Below, piece by piece: positions 8,177-16,519 of a DNA stretch of 39,187 nt (position 1 is its first letter; the number at the start of each line of letters is the position of its first letter). The stretch is from Phocaeicola intestinalis (GTDB lineage: Bacteria > Bacteroidota > Bacteroidia > Bacteroidales > Bacteroidaceae), in assembly GCF_014837065.1 (NCBI RefSeq), contig NZ_JACSPP010000035.1, positions 1-39,187 of the forward strand. The letters are read 5' to 3'. The notes below the pieces were generated by a model. It was not told where the DNA came from and searched no databases. It was given only the letters and a program-made list of their open reading frames with translations. A program made the position numbers and the translations under genes.

Positions 8177-9016
8177 TTATTTAATACTATCCTCTAATGA
8201 TACCTGTTCGGCACGTCCGTCGTAACAAATCACACTAACATCCGTCAACCGTGCAAAATCGGTGAACAAACGCACTTTCAACAAATACGAAAGCCCGTCA
8301 TGGCTATCCTTGCGGTCATCCACCATCCCCACCGGCACACCTTCCGGAAAAATGGCACTATGCCCACTGGTCACCACTGTATCGCCCAATGAAAACTCGG
8401 CATGACGGGGAATATCCTGCAGCCATGCATATTGCGATGAACCACCTTCCCATTTCAGCACGCCAAAATAATCGGTACGACGTATCTTGCAACTGATGTT
8501 ACTTTTCGAATTCAACACCGGAAGCACCAGCGCGTAATGCGCCGAAGCACGGTACACTACCCCCACTACACTATTCCCGCTCAGCACTCCCATCTCAGCA
8601 TACACACTGTCCGCCGTACCTTTATCAATCGTAACATAATTGTCACTACGCGTCAAACTGTTGTTCACTACACGTGCCGAGGTTACCCAATAAGCATCCG
8701 GAGCACTTTGCCGCATCCGCACCACCGCCATACTGTCTTTCATATAGGCATCCAGCTCACGGATCAAACGTTCCACCTCCAATTCCAGTTCCACGTTGCG
8801 GCGAGTCAGATCCTGATTCGTTTCCCGCAGACCAAAATAAGACGTGATGCTGCTCACCGCCTTGTCTACCCATGTCACAATCCCGTTAGCAGATGTGAAA
8901 TACACGCTTCCCTGGTAATTGTTAAAACGGAACAACAAAGTGAAACTGACTACTTCCAATACAATGAAAAGCAGCCAGTAATCATATTTCAGCAAAAAAT
9001 TCAGCAGGTTCCGCAT
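8177..9016 (-). CDS. mreC: Rod shape-determining protein MreC
   Basis: A 279-residue bitopic protein. One membrane helix lies near residues 12-30 ('YDYWLLFIVLEVVSFTLLF'), followed by a coiled coil at about residues 60-95 ('LRETNQDLTRRNVELELEVE') and a periplasmic beta domain with 'GVLSGNSVVGVVY' and 'VTSGHSAIFPEGVPVGMV', the conserved MreC sections. It scaffolds the elongation complex between cytoplasmic MreB and periplasmic PBP2. It follows mreB after 7 bases in the same operon. Confidence 0.95.
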   Translation of the reverse strand: MRNLLNFLLKYDYWLLFIVLEVVSFTLLFRFNNYQGSVYFTSANGIVTWVDKAVSSITSYFGLRETNQDLTRRNVELELEVERLIRELDAYMKDSMAVVRMRQSAPDAYWVTSARVVNNSLTRSDNYVTIDKGTADSVYAEMGVLSGNSVVGVVYRASAHYALVLPVLNSKSNISCKIRRTDYFGVLKWEGGSSQYAWLQDIPRHAEFSLGDTVVTSGHSAIFPEGVPVGMVDDRKDSHDGLSYLLKVRLFTDFARLTDVSVICYDGRAEQVSLEDSIK

Positions 9017-9023
9017 ACCCCCG

Positions 9024-10046
9024 TCATCGCATCAGGAACGAAAAGCGATCTACATTCTTCAATGCGATGCCCGTACCCTTTGCCACACTCAGTAAAGGAT
9101 CCTCGGCAATGTGGAACGGAATGTTTATCTTGTCGGTCAGACGCTTGTCAAGCCCACGCAACAAAGCTCCTCCACCCGCCAAATAAATGCCGTTGCTCAC
9201 GATATCGGCATACAATTCCGGCGGAGTGTTCTCCAGTGCATTCAGCACGGCGGTTTCTATCTTGGCAATGCTCTTTTCCAGACAATGGGCTATTTCCTGA
9301 TAGCAGACCGGTACCTCCATCGGCAAAGCCGTAATGCGATTAGGACCCCGTACAACGTAATCCTCCGGAGCATCGTCACCCAAGTCGGTCAATGCCGCTC
9401 CCACGTGTATCTTGATACGTTCAGCCATACGCTCGCTCACTTTCACGTTATGCTGACGGCTCATATACTCCTGAATGTCTGCTGTCAGGTCATCGCCTGC
9501 AATACGAATGGAATTATTCGATACGATACCTCCCAATGAAATAACGGCAATTTCGGTTGAGCCACCACCTATATCCACAATCATATTGCCTTCGGGTGCC
9601 TCCACGTCCAGCCCGATGCCGATAGCAGCCGCCATCGGTTCAAAAATCAAATAAACATCGCGCCCTCCTGCATGTTCGGCACTATCACGCACAGCACGCA
9701 GTTCCACCTCGGTAGACCCTGAAGGAACTCCAATCACCATCCGCAACGAGGGGGTAAACAGACGGCGTCCCGGATTCACCTTCTTTATCAGCCCGCGCAT
9801 CATTTGCTCACATGCATTAAAGTCGGCTATCACTCCATCGCGTAGCGGACGCACAGTGCGGATATTCGGGTTTTCTTTCTCGTACATCAGCTTCGCACGC
9901 TCGCCCACAGCTATCATCTTGTCCGTACGGCGGTCCAGCGCCACTACCGACGGCTCGTCTACTACTATTTTATCATTGCTCAGGATGATGGTGTTCGCCG
10001 TACCCAAATCCATCGCTATTTCCTGTGTAAAAGAGAACAGTCCCAT
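9024..10046 (-). CDS. mreB: Actin-like rod-shape protein MreB
   Basis: A 340-residue bacterial actin that polymerises with ATP along the inner membrane and orients wall synthesis. The sequence shows the phosphate-1 motif 'MDLGTANT', 'PSVVAL', 'RPLRDGVIADF', the phosphate-2 motif 'IVDIGGGSTEIAV' and the adenosine motif 'IYLAGGGALLRGL'. It is of normal length. The N-terminus 'MGLFSF' resembles the membrane-touching end of MreB. It lies 67 bases after the short purH gene; that gap is AT-rich and holds no clear separate promoter. Confidence 0.97.
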   Translation of the reverse strand: MGLFSFTQEIAMDLGTANTIILSNDKIVVDEPSVVALDRRTDKMIAVGERAKLMYEKENPNIRTVRPLRDGVIADFNACEQMMRGLIKKVNPGRRLFTPSLRMVIGVPSGSTEVELRAVRDSAEHAGGRDVYLIFEPMAAAIGIGLDVEAPEGNMIVDIGGGSTEIAVISLGGIVSNNSIRIAGDDLTADIQEYMSRQHNVKVSERMAERIKIHVGAALTDLGDDAPEDYVVRGPNRITALPMEVPVCYQEIAHCLEKSIAKIETAVLNALENTPPELYADIVSNGIYLAGGGALLRGLDKRLTDKINIPFHIAEDPLLSVAKGTGIALKNVDRFSFLMR

Positions 10047-10113
10047 GGTTAAAATTCAAAATTAAAAATTCAAGATTGAAATGTCGGACACTCCAAGCCG
10101 GAACCGCTTCCGA

Positions 10114-10710
10114 TTATTTACCCTCAAACCAATTATGGATAGCAGTATCATACGAAGAAGACACCCCAAACGCTTCACAAGCCAACTGACGGCGTTCCTC
10201 ACGCGTGGTCTCCGCACCTCTCTGCTTCAAAATATCCAGTAAGGTCGCGTATTGTGCCTTGCTCGCCACGATAACCACATCATTGAAATTTTTTGCTGCA
10301 GCACGAATCAACGAGATGCCGCCTATATCGATTTTCTCAATAATATCTTGTTCACCGGCACCCGATGCCACGGTATCCTCGAATGGATACAAATCAACAA
10401 TCACAAGGTCGATTTCCGGTATTTCATATTGCTGTACCTGCTTCTGGTCGTCTTCCAGGCTACGACGGCATAAGATACCTCCGAATACTTTCGGATGCAA
10501 AGTCTTCACACGGCCGCCTAAAATGGAAGGATATCCCGTCACATCTTCCACAGCTTCACACTTATATCCCAATCCTTCGATAAAATGGCGCGTACCGCCC
10601 GTAGAAAGGAATTCCACACCGTCATTCGCCAACAGGCGGATTATCTCGTCCAGTCCGTCTTTATGGTAAACGGACACCAAAGCTCTTTTTATCTTCTTTA
10701 CTTCTGACAT
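10114..10710 (-). CDS. purH: PurH N-terminal (IMP cyclohydrolase, MGS-like) domain only
   Basis: A 198-residue protein equal to the N-terminal part of bifunctional PurH, which closes FAICAR to IMP in the last step of purine synthesis. Visible hallmarks are 'RALVSVYHKDGLDE', 'EFLSTGGTRHFIE', 'LGGRVKTLHPKVFGGIL', 'VIVDLYPFE' and 'EKIDIGGISLIRAAAKN'. Full PurH is a little over 500 residues; here the frame stops at TAA just after 'SSSYDTAIHNWFEGK', so the AICAR transformylase domain is absent. The start at 10710 removes 28 unlike residues of the longer frame. It may be a natural stand-alone cyclohydrolase with the transformylase encoded elsewhere, or a truncation. It heads the mre operon. Confidence 0.88.
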   Translation of the reverse strand: MSEVKKIKRALVSVYHKDGLDEIIRLLANDGVEFLSTGGTRHFIEGLGYKCEAVEDVTGYPSILGGRVKTLHPKVFGGILCRRSLEDDQKQVQQYEIPEIDLVIVDLYPFEDTVASGAGEQDIIEKIDIGGISLIRAAAKNFNDVVIVASKAQYATLLDILKQRGAETTREERRQLACEAFGVSSSYDTAIHNWFEGK

Positions 10711-10751
10711 ACTACTACTTTTTAAAAAGTGAATATTTCTGTATTTGGGTA

Positions 10752-10759
10752 CAAAGGTA
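10752..10759 (-). promoter_or_regulatory. -7 element for purH-mre operon
   Basis: On the minus strand this reads TACCTTTG, matching TAnnTTTG, 41 bases before the purH ATG. It lies in the divergent region shared with the phosphate transporter. The -33 box is not convincing. Confidence 0.5.
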
Positions 10760-10853
10760 CGAAATATCTGTTTATAAACATAATAACCGGGCATGAAATT
10801 ATCTTTCTTTTATTTTGTAACAGTTTTGTAATATGTATTAAGCGAATTTTACC

Positions 10854-10861
10854 TAATTTTG
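10854..10861 (+). promoter_or_regulatory. -7 element for phosphate transporter gene
   Basis: TAATTTTG fits TAnnTTTG and lies 26 bases before the ATG at 10888. A TTTG at 10825-10828 is upstream, but at 25 bases it is farther than the usual spacing. Confidence 0.5.
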
Positions 10862-10887
10862 TACCCGAAAAACAAGCTAACAACAAT

Positions 10888-13179
10888 ATGGAAACTGTTT
10901 ATCTAGGAATTGTAATATTCCTTTTCATGCTGGCGGTATTTGACTTGCTGGTGGGTGTCAGCAACGACGCCGTGAACTTTATGAATTCGGCTGTAGGCGC
11001 AAAAGTCGCCAAGTTTCGCACTATCATTATCGTAGCAGCCGCAGGAGTCTTCTTAGGAGCCATTATGAGCAATGGCATGATGGATATCGCCCGACACGGT
11101 ATCTTCCAACCTTCCAATTTCAGTTTTTACGAAATCATGTGCATCTTGCTGGCGGTAATGGTTACCGACGTGGTATTGCTCGATGTGTTCAACACGTTAG
11201 GGCTTCCCACTTCCACCACAGTTTCCATGGTGTTCGAACTGCTGGGAGGTACGTTCATTCTGGCAATACTGAAAATCATAGGCGATGAAACAGGCATGTA
11301 TTCATTAGGAGACATGATGAACACCGAAAAAGCATTCTCGGTCATCATGGCAATCTTCCTCTCCGTTGCCATCGCCTTCATAGCCGGTACGGTGGTGCAA
11401 TACATCTCCCGACTCATTTTCAGCTTCAACTACAAGAAAAACCTCTCGTGGACCATCGGCATTTTCGGCGGCCTCTCTACTACGGCACTTGCCTACTTCA
11501 TCCTTATTCAAGGACTGAAAAGTTCACCTTATATTTCTCCCGAAACGCTTGAGTGGATCAACAACCATAATTCCATGCTGATTTTAGGATGTTTCGTCTT
11601 CTTCACCCTGCTGATGCAAATCCTGCACTGGTGCAAGGTGAATGTGTTCCGCATCATTGTCTTGTTAGGTACTTTCTCGCTGGCACTCGCCTTTGCAGGC
11701 AATGACCTGGTGAACTTCATCGGTGTGCCACTCGCAGGTTATTCTTCCTATATGGACTATGTGGCAAATGCCAACGGAGCGGGCATACACGATTTCATGA
11801 TGAACTCGCTGATGTCATCCGCCAAAACACCAATGATCTTCCTTTTTCTATCGGGATTGGTAATGGTTTACGCACTTGCCACTTCGAAGAAAGCACAAAA
11901 CGTTATCAAGACTTCGGTCGACCTCTCGCGTCAGGAAGAAGGCGACGAAATGTTCGGCTCATCGGCCATAGCGAGAACCATCGTACGCCGTGCTACCGCG
12001 ACCAATGAGTTCCTTGTACGTGTCATCCCTGCCAACGTACGCAAGTGGATTGACAGCCGTTTCAACAAAGATGAAGTAATTCTGGCAAACGGCGCAGCAT
12101 TTGATATGGTGCGTGCTTCGGTCAACCTTGTTCTCTCGGGATTGCTCATCATCATCGGTACTACGATGAAATTACCCCTTTCTACCACTTACGTCACTTT
12201 CATTGTAGCCATGGGCTCATCATTAGCCGACCGCGCCTGGGGACGCGAAAGTGCAGTCTATCGCATCACCGGAATGTTCTCCGTCATCGGCGGATGGTTC
12301 ATCACCGCGTTTGTGGCATTTACTATCTGTGCCATCGTCACCGTCTTGATGTATTACACCAGCTTTGTGGGCATGTTCATTTTCATCTGCGTGGCTGTAT
12401 TCCTGCTGGTAAGAAGCAACATCAAGTTCAGCGAAAAGCAAAAAGCAGAAAAACAAGATGACATCTTCAAGCGCATGATGTCTACCAAAGATAAAAACGA
12501 AACCTTTACCCTCCTGCGCCAGCACGTCAGAGAAACGTTGTCGGAATACATCGACTATACAGAGAAAACCTACGTACAGGTAACCGATGGTTTCATCAAC
12601 GAAGACCTGAAGAGCTTGAAGAAGGGAATGAACTCGGCAGAAGAAAAACGCAAGATGCTGAAAAAACGCCGCCGCAAGGAAATCCTCGGCCTGCGCCGCA
12701 TCCCCATCGCCATTGCCATCGAAAAAAACACATGGTTCCACCTTGGAAGCAACAGCTGCGAACAGATGCTTTACTGCCTGAAGCGTATCTGCGAGCCTTG
12801 CAAGGAACACGTTGACAACAACTTCAACCCCATCTCGAAAGAAAGCATAGCCGACTTCCTGCCCATCCGGGAAGAACTCTGCAAACTGATGGAAAGTACC
12901 CGGGCCGATATCGAGAATAACAACTACGCCGACACTGATGAAATTCTGGTGAAAGGTGATGCCTTGAAAAACAAGATTTCAGCTCTGCGTAAGGCACAGA
13001 TGAACCGCCTGCAGGAGACAGACAACACAAACCTGAAAGCTGCCATGGTGTACCTGAATATCTTACAGGAAACACAAGAGTTAGTAAGCATCTGGCGCCA
13101 CTTGCTCCGTGCAAGCCGTTTCTTCCAGAACGACTATGTACCCCAGCAGGAAGCACTCACATTGAGCCTGAGCGAATAG
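10888..13179 (+). CDS. PiT-family inorganic phosphate transporter with PhoU-like C-terminal domain
   Basis: A 763-residue inner-membrane transporter for inorganic phosphate, driven by an ion gradient in known members. The two inverted PHO4 repeats each carry the signature: 'GVSNDAVNFMNSAVG' near residue 25 and 'AFAGNDLVNFIGVPLAGY' near residue 270. About ten or more hydrophobic helices run to about residue 510. The remaining 250 residues are helical and charged, with 'KKGMNSAEEKRKMLKKRRRKE', resembling a fused PhoU/DUF47 domain that might gate the transporter (inference). The frame is open upstream to 10729, but the start at 10888 follows the promoter. It is monocistronic and divergent from purH. 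Confidence 0.92.
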   Translation: METVYLGIVIFLFMLAVFDLLVGVSNDAVNFMNSAVGAKVAKFRTIIIVAAAGVFLGAIMSNGMMDIARHGIFQPSNFSFYEIMCILLAVMVTDVVLLDVFNTLGLPTSTTVSMVFELLGGTFILAILKIIGDETGMYSLGDMMNTEKAFSVIMAIFLSVAIAFIAGTVVQYISRLIFSFNYKKNLSWTIGIFGGLSTTALAYFILIQGLKSSPYISPETLEWINNHNSMLILGCFVFFTLLMQILHWCKVNVFRIIVLLGTFSLALAFAGNDLVNFIGVPLAGYSSYMDYVANANGAGIHDFMMNSLMSSAKTPMIFLFLSGLVMVYALATSKKAQNVIKTSVDLSRQEEGDEMFGSSAIARTIVRRATATNEFLVRVIPANVRKWIDSRFNKDEVILANGAAFDMVRASVNLVLSGLLIIIGTTMKLPLSTTYVTFIVAMGSSLADRAWGRESAVYRITGMFSVIGGWFITAFVAFTICAIVTVLMYYTSFVGMFIFICVAVFLLVRSNIKFSEKQKAEKQDDIFKRMMSTKDKNETFTLLRQHVRETLSEYIDYTEKTYVQVTDGFINEDLKSLKKGMNSAEEKRKMLKKRRRKEILGLRRIPIAIAIEKNTWFHLGSNSCEQMLYCLKRICEPCKEHVDNNFNPISKESIADFLPIREELCKLMESTRADIENNNYADTDEILVKGDALKNKISALRKAQMNRLQETDNTNLKAAMVYLNILQETQELVSIWRHLLRASRFFQNDYVPQQEALTLSLSE

Positions 13180-13261
13180 GAATATTTAGAGCCGTTTAAA
13201 TTTCCAATAAAGAAATAACCTGAGGGTGTATTGAAATTGAAATTGAAATCAACCCTCATTT

Positions 13262-13339
13262 TGTCATCCTAGCATGAGCGCAGGATCCCGGAAACAGAAA
13301 ACTATGCATACGAGATCCTGCACTTTGTCTAGGATGACA
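13262..13339. repeat. Interrupted inverted repeat (REP-like hairpin)
   Basis: TGTCATCCTAG at 13262-13272 pairs exactly with CTAGGATGACA at 13329-13339. An inner pair, GCAGGATC at 13280-13287 with GATCCTGC at 13314-13321, continues the arms. The 'TGTCATCCT..GCAGGATC' wording resembles dispersed intergenic repeats known in Bacteroidetes and other bacteria. It sits between the convergent ends of the transporter and the GH65-like gene and could also end transcription. Confidence 0.8.
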
Positions 13340-13437
13340 TTACTTTTTTGATAGTGTTTTTATTTTGATACCCCCTCATAAATGTGACGTCTCTACCAAA
13401 ATAGTAAAATAGTAAATCGCCAAATCGTAAATCACAC

Positions 13438-15549
13438 TCACGGCATCGGCTTCAAGCCTTCCCAACGCACGTTCCACGTACCGTCTTTCGGGAATCCGGG
13501 GTTCACGCCTTCCGAACCGTCCCAGCCTGCACACATCATCGCCACGGCGGTAAGCAAGCCGCCATTACCCGGCAGGTACACGCGCAGGCGTCCGTCCTGA
13601 TAGTTGTGCCCGTTCACCAGATACGTGTTGGTGCGCTTGTCCATCAGCAAGGCTCCCACCGCCTTTTCAGGCTCGCCCAGGCGTGCCGCGTCCATGGCGG
13701 TCATCGGGTAATCCCAGCCCCAGGTCTTGTTCCAGTTCCAGTTGTCCCATACCCAGTCGAGAGTGTTGCGCATATAGTCGGCATGGATGAGCTTGTTCAT
13801 CGGAAGAATGCCCACGGCACCCAGCACCGCCATGTGGTCGGAGGTGAAACGGATGTCCTTATACGTATCCGTAGCGGTCTCGGCGGCAAGATACAGGTGG
13901 TCTTCGTTGTATGCCAGCGGAGAGAGTTTCTCTATCAGCACGTCCCATTCGGGCACACGCTCCATGCCGGCACGTTCGCGCCACTCCTGAGCCACGCCCA
14001 TGGCATAATGCCAGTAAGAAAGCTCGAAAGGAGGATTTACCGTATCGGCGGCACGCAAGGTTTCCTGAGCCGGAATGGCGCCCTTCAGGATATAGCGGTC
14101 GTTTTCCTTGTCGTAGGTAGCGAACGAGTACATAAACTCGGCGGTTTCCTGTACCAGCTTGTTATATTTCTGAATAATCGAGTCCGACGGCTCGGCACGG
14201 TAAAGCAGTTCGGCAAGGTAAATCAGGTGGGGCTGCTGCCAGATGAGGAAGCTTCCCACGTTCGACGGTGCCTCGATGCCGCTCGGGTCGGTCATCTTCA
14301 TCCAGCGCACGCCTTCGAATCCCTGACGTTCGGCAATCTGGCGGGCTACGGGTTCCGCCTTTTCATACCAGCCCAAGGTGCGTCCCATCATTTCGGGGTG
14401 TCCCCACAAGGCGAAATGCGCCTGATGCCACCAAATCATTTCCAAATGGAACTTTCCGAACCACGAGTTATACGTCAGGCCCGTTTCCTGCGGAGGCGTA
14501 GAGCCTGCGCACTGGATAGCCATCAGGTACTGGCTCAGCACCACGCGGCGTTCCAGTTCCTTGGCGCGCGGGTCGGTGCAAAGCGAGAAGTCCACCGCCC
14601 CGCCTTTCGTCCAATACGTGTTCCAATACGCCAATGCAGCCTGTTCCGACTGGGCAAACGTCACGGCAGGCGCGTCAGACGGCTCGGGCGTAAACTGGCA
14701 GGTAAAGGCAAAAGCCGTGTCTGCCGGAGTCAGGACGAAATAGTTCTTTTCTTTCTCCTTCAGGGTAGCATCGCCTTCCCAACGCACCGTCACATAATAG
14801 GTCGTGGCGTCCAGCTGGCGTTTCAGCACGGCGCTCTGCCCGTCTTGTTCCACCACCGTAGTCGAATGCTTGTCGTTCGCTTCCCAGTCGCACGCATCGT
14901 CGCAATGCTTGCCCGTAGGGTAAGGGAAACGGAGCTTGATGCCCGCAGGAGCAGTGGAAGACACCCGTGCGGCTATCATGTCGCGTTCAGGATGGCAAAC
15001 GGTCTGTACCCGGTAAGGGGTTCCGTCCAGCGAAAAGCTGCTGGTGATTTCCCCGTCCCACATATCCAGCGTCTGACGGATATCCTTCACCTGGCCGGGC
15101 GTAACCGACTCGTCCAGCTCCAGGCCCACAATGCCCAGATGCAGGCGGTGCGGATTGACGCGAAGCCAGTTGGAAGCGTCTTTCTGACGGCCTTCTTCCT
15201 TGAACTGGCACGCATACACCTCCTTGTGCCCGCGCCCGAAATCGTATTCCTTTTGGGCGTCTTCGGGCTTGTAGTTGCCCGTATTGGCAAAGCTGTGCCA
15301 GCCCCATTGGCTCTGTGTGCCCAGAGGCACTCCGTTCTTATACACTTCGGGGAAAGTCTGAAGCCCGGTCGCGTCTACGGTATAGGCAAACTCGCCGTTC
15401 CCCACCGAGAGCGACGATAGCGAATCCATCGCCGCCACTTGCGGATTGTTGCGCTCCACCAACGCCCGGCGGTCGATGGGTTCCTGCTTCTCCACGCCAC
15501 ATGCTGCCAGCGTAAGGGCAGCCAACGAATAAAGTAACTGTTTCTTCAT
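13438..15549 (-). CDS. Lipoprotein, alpha/alpha-toroid glycoside hydrolase (GH65-like)
   Basis: A 703-residue predicted lipoprotein with signal peptide and lipobox 'LAACG' (Cys19), so probably on the periplasmic or outer surface. An N-terminal beta-sandwich-like part ('LSVGNGEFAYTVDATGLQTFPE') is followed by a helical barrel with 'KFHLEMIWWHQAHFALWGHPEMM', 'GVRWMKMTDPSGIEAPSN', 'ELSYWHYAMGVAQEW' and 'WGWDYPMTAMDAARLG', a layout like GH65 and related (alpha/alpha)6 families. The E in 'HLEMIWWH' and the E in 'FELSYWH' are candidate active-site residues (inference). Substrate unknown. The frame is open to 15648, but the lipoprotein start is at 15549. The gene is GC-richer than its neighbours upstream. 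Confidence 0.7.
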   Translation of the reverse strand: MKKQLLYSLAALTLAACGVEKQEPIDRRALVERNNPQVAAMDSLSSLSVGNGEFAYTVDATGLQTFPEVYKNGVPLGTQSQWGWHSFANTGNYKPEDAQKEYDFGRGHKEVYACQFKEEGRQKDASNWLRVNPHRLHLGIVGLELDESVTPGQVKDIRQTLDMWDGEITSSFSLDGTPYRVQTVCHPERDMIAARVSSTAPAGIKLRFPYPTGKHCDDACDWEANDKHSTTVVEQDGQSAVLKRQLDATTYYVTVRWEGDATLKEKEKNYFVLTPADTAFAFTCQFTPEPSDAPAVTFAQSEQAALAYWNTYWTKGGAVDFSLCTDPRAKELERRVVLSQYLMAIQCAGSTPPQETGLTYNSWFGKFHLEMIWWHQAHFALWGHPEMMGRTLGWYEKAEPVARQIAERQGFEGVRWMKMTDPSGIEAPSNVGSFLIWQQPHLIYLAELLYRAEPSDSIIQKYNKLVQETAEFMYSFATYDKENDRYILKGAIPAQETLRAADTVNPPFELSYWHYAMGVAQEWRERAGMERVPEWDVLIEKLSPLAYNEDHLYLAAETATDTYKDIRFTSDHMAVLGAVGILPMNKLIHADYMRNTLDWVWDNWNWNKTWGWDYPMTAMDAARLGEPEKAVGALLMDKRTNTYLVNGHNYQDGRLRVYLPGNGGLLTAVAMMCAGWDGSEGVNPGFPKDGTWNVRWEGLKPMP

Positions 15550-15671
15550 GTATCGTTTTTCTTTTTTAAAATAAATGTTTCCGTTGATTATCTTGATGCT
15601 GCGAAGATAAGGCTTCTTACTCAAATCAACATGGAAAAACATACACAAGAGGCAAAATACAAGGGCAAAAA

Positions 15672-15720
15672 CAAAGGTAGAAACGGCATAGCATCAGGTT
15701 TTGGTTACGCTACAAAGTTA
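15672..15720 (-). promoter_or_regulatory. Two candidate -7 elements for the GH65-like gene
   Basis: On the minus strand TACCTTTG lies at 15679-15672 and TAACTTTG at 15720-15713, both matching TAnnTTTG. They would give leaders of about 115 and 155 bases before the ATG at 15549. No good -33 box was seen, and which one is used cannot be told. Confidence 0.4.
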
Positions 15721-15862
15721 CGAAAAAGTTTTGAATCATGCAAGCTTTTCCGGGGCGCGGCGCAGCTATATGCTACCCCTCCTGCACTTAACTGGAATAG
15801 CTTATGCATATATATGCGCATAACATATAAATTTGCTACGCCGAATTTGCAATCCGTCAATA

Positions 15863-16021
15863 AATCTAACAGTTCTAACAGATAACAGTTCTTTTTTTGA
15901 AAACGGCAAGCGAGCGACGAGTAGAGAGAATGTTAATAAATATAATATATATTTATATGCGCACTTTCTGCGATTCAATTTTTCAATTTAGATAACTGTT
16001 ATCTGTTAGAACTGTTAGATT
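15863..16021. repeat. Perfect 28-bp inverted repeat flanking 103 bases
   Basis: Bases 15863-15890 are the exact reverse complement of 15994-16021 (28 of 28). Each arm is itself built from the repeated word CTAACAG/TAACAG. The 103 bases between the arms are AT-rich with no open frame of note. The whole 159-base unit looks like a MITE-type or dispersed element. The 817-base gap from 15550 to 16366 holds only this, the next inverted repeat and promoter-like sites. Confidence 0.9.
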
Positions 16022-16100
16022 GTTTGTTGTGCTTGCGAAAAATGTAGGATAACGTGATTTCAAATTACCCTATGTGAATACCGCATTTCGCCAAACAAGC

Positions 16101-16181
16101 TGTAGGGGCGTATCGCATACGCCCTGAAGACATCCACGTGGATAAGTGGACGCATTCGGGCGTATGCGATACGCCCCTACA
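16101..16181. repeat. Perfect 24-bp inverted repeat with 33-base loop
   Basis: Bases 16101-16124 are the exact reverse complement of 16158-16181. The arm contains TGTAGGGGCGTATCGC, a wording typical of dispersed repeats in Bacteroidetes. The loop holds a second, 12-base perfect palindrome ATCCACGTGGAT at 16132-16143. The GC-rich arms contrast with the AT-rich surroundings. Confidence 0.9.
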
Positions 16182-16316
16182 TGGGATGTTTGCGGATATT
16201 CATTTTTTATAATTCATATACAACTCATTTACAGCATCATACAAACAATCGCCGCATAGCGTTAAAGATTTTCACACCCACCCGTTTCAAATCCATTGCC
16301 GGACGGGAAAAAAGAC

Positions 16317-16324
16317 GTACCTTT
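16317..16324 (+). promoter_or_regulatory. Orphan plus-strand -7 element
   Basis: TACCTTTG matches TAnnTTTG and is followed 27 bases later by an ATG (16352). The plus-strand frame behind it runs antisense into the beta-helix remnant and the porin 3' end and does not look like a protein, so the promoter may be left from a deleted gene. Confidence 0.35.
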
Positions 16325-16366
16325 GCCTTCGAACCAAAATCACAAAACGCTATGGAAACCAACCGA

Positions 16367-16519
16367 TTACTTCACTACCTGAACTTCCACATCCTCCTGG
16401 TGTACGTTCTTGCAATAGCGGAACTCAGCGTCCTCGCATGCACGGATACAGACATGCTTCGGCGTAATGTCACCGATAGGCATTTCGGGGATGCCATGGA
16501 ATCGGGTACACTTTTCCCC
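16367..16519 (-). pseudogene. C-terminal remnant of a beta-helix glycosidase (GH28-like)
   Basis: Directly after the porin stop and in the same frame, 50 codons run to a TAA at 16369-16367. They encode a natural-looking end including 'IPEMPIGDITPKHVCIRA' and 'AEFRYCKNVHQEDVEV'. Alternating short strands of the form 'G-I-T-x-K-x-V-x-I' then 'A-E-F-R-Y-C-x-N-V' resemble the last coils of right-handed beta-helix pectinases such as GH28. No start, signal peptide or catalytic part remains, so this is a 3' relic left by deletion. The family assignment is tentative; being a relic is more certain. Confidence 0.45.

Noticed and set aside
13606..15420. 604-codon open frame on the plus strand opposite the GH65-like gene
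   Set aside because: It is antisense to a gene with signal peptide, lipobox and glycosidase motifs; it has no domain, and long shadows are common in GC-richer genes.
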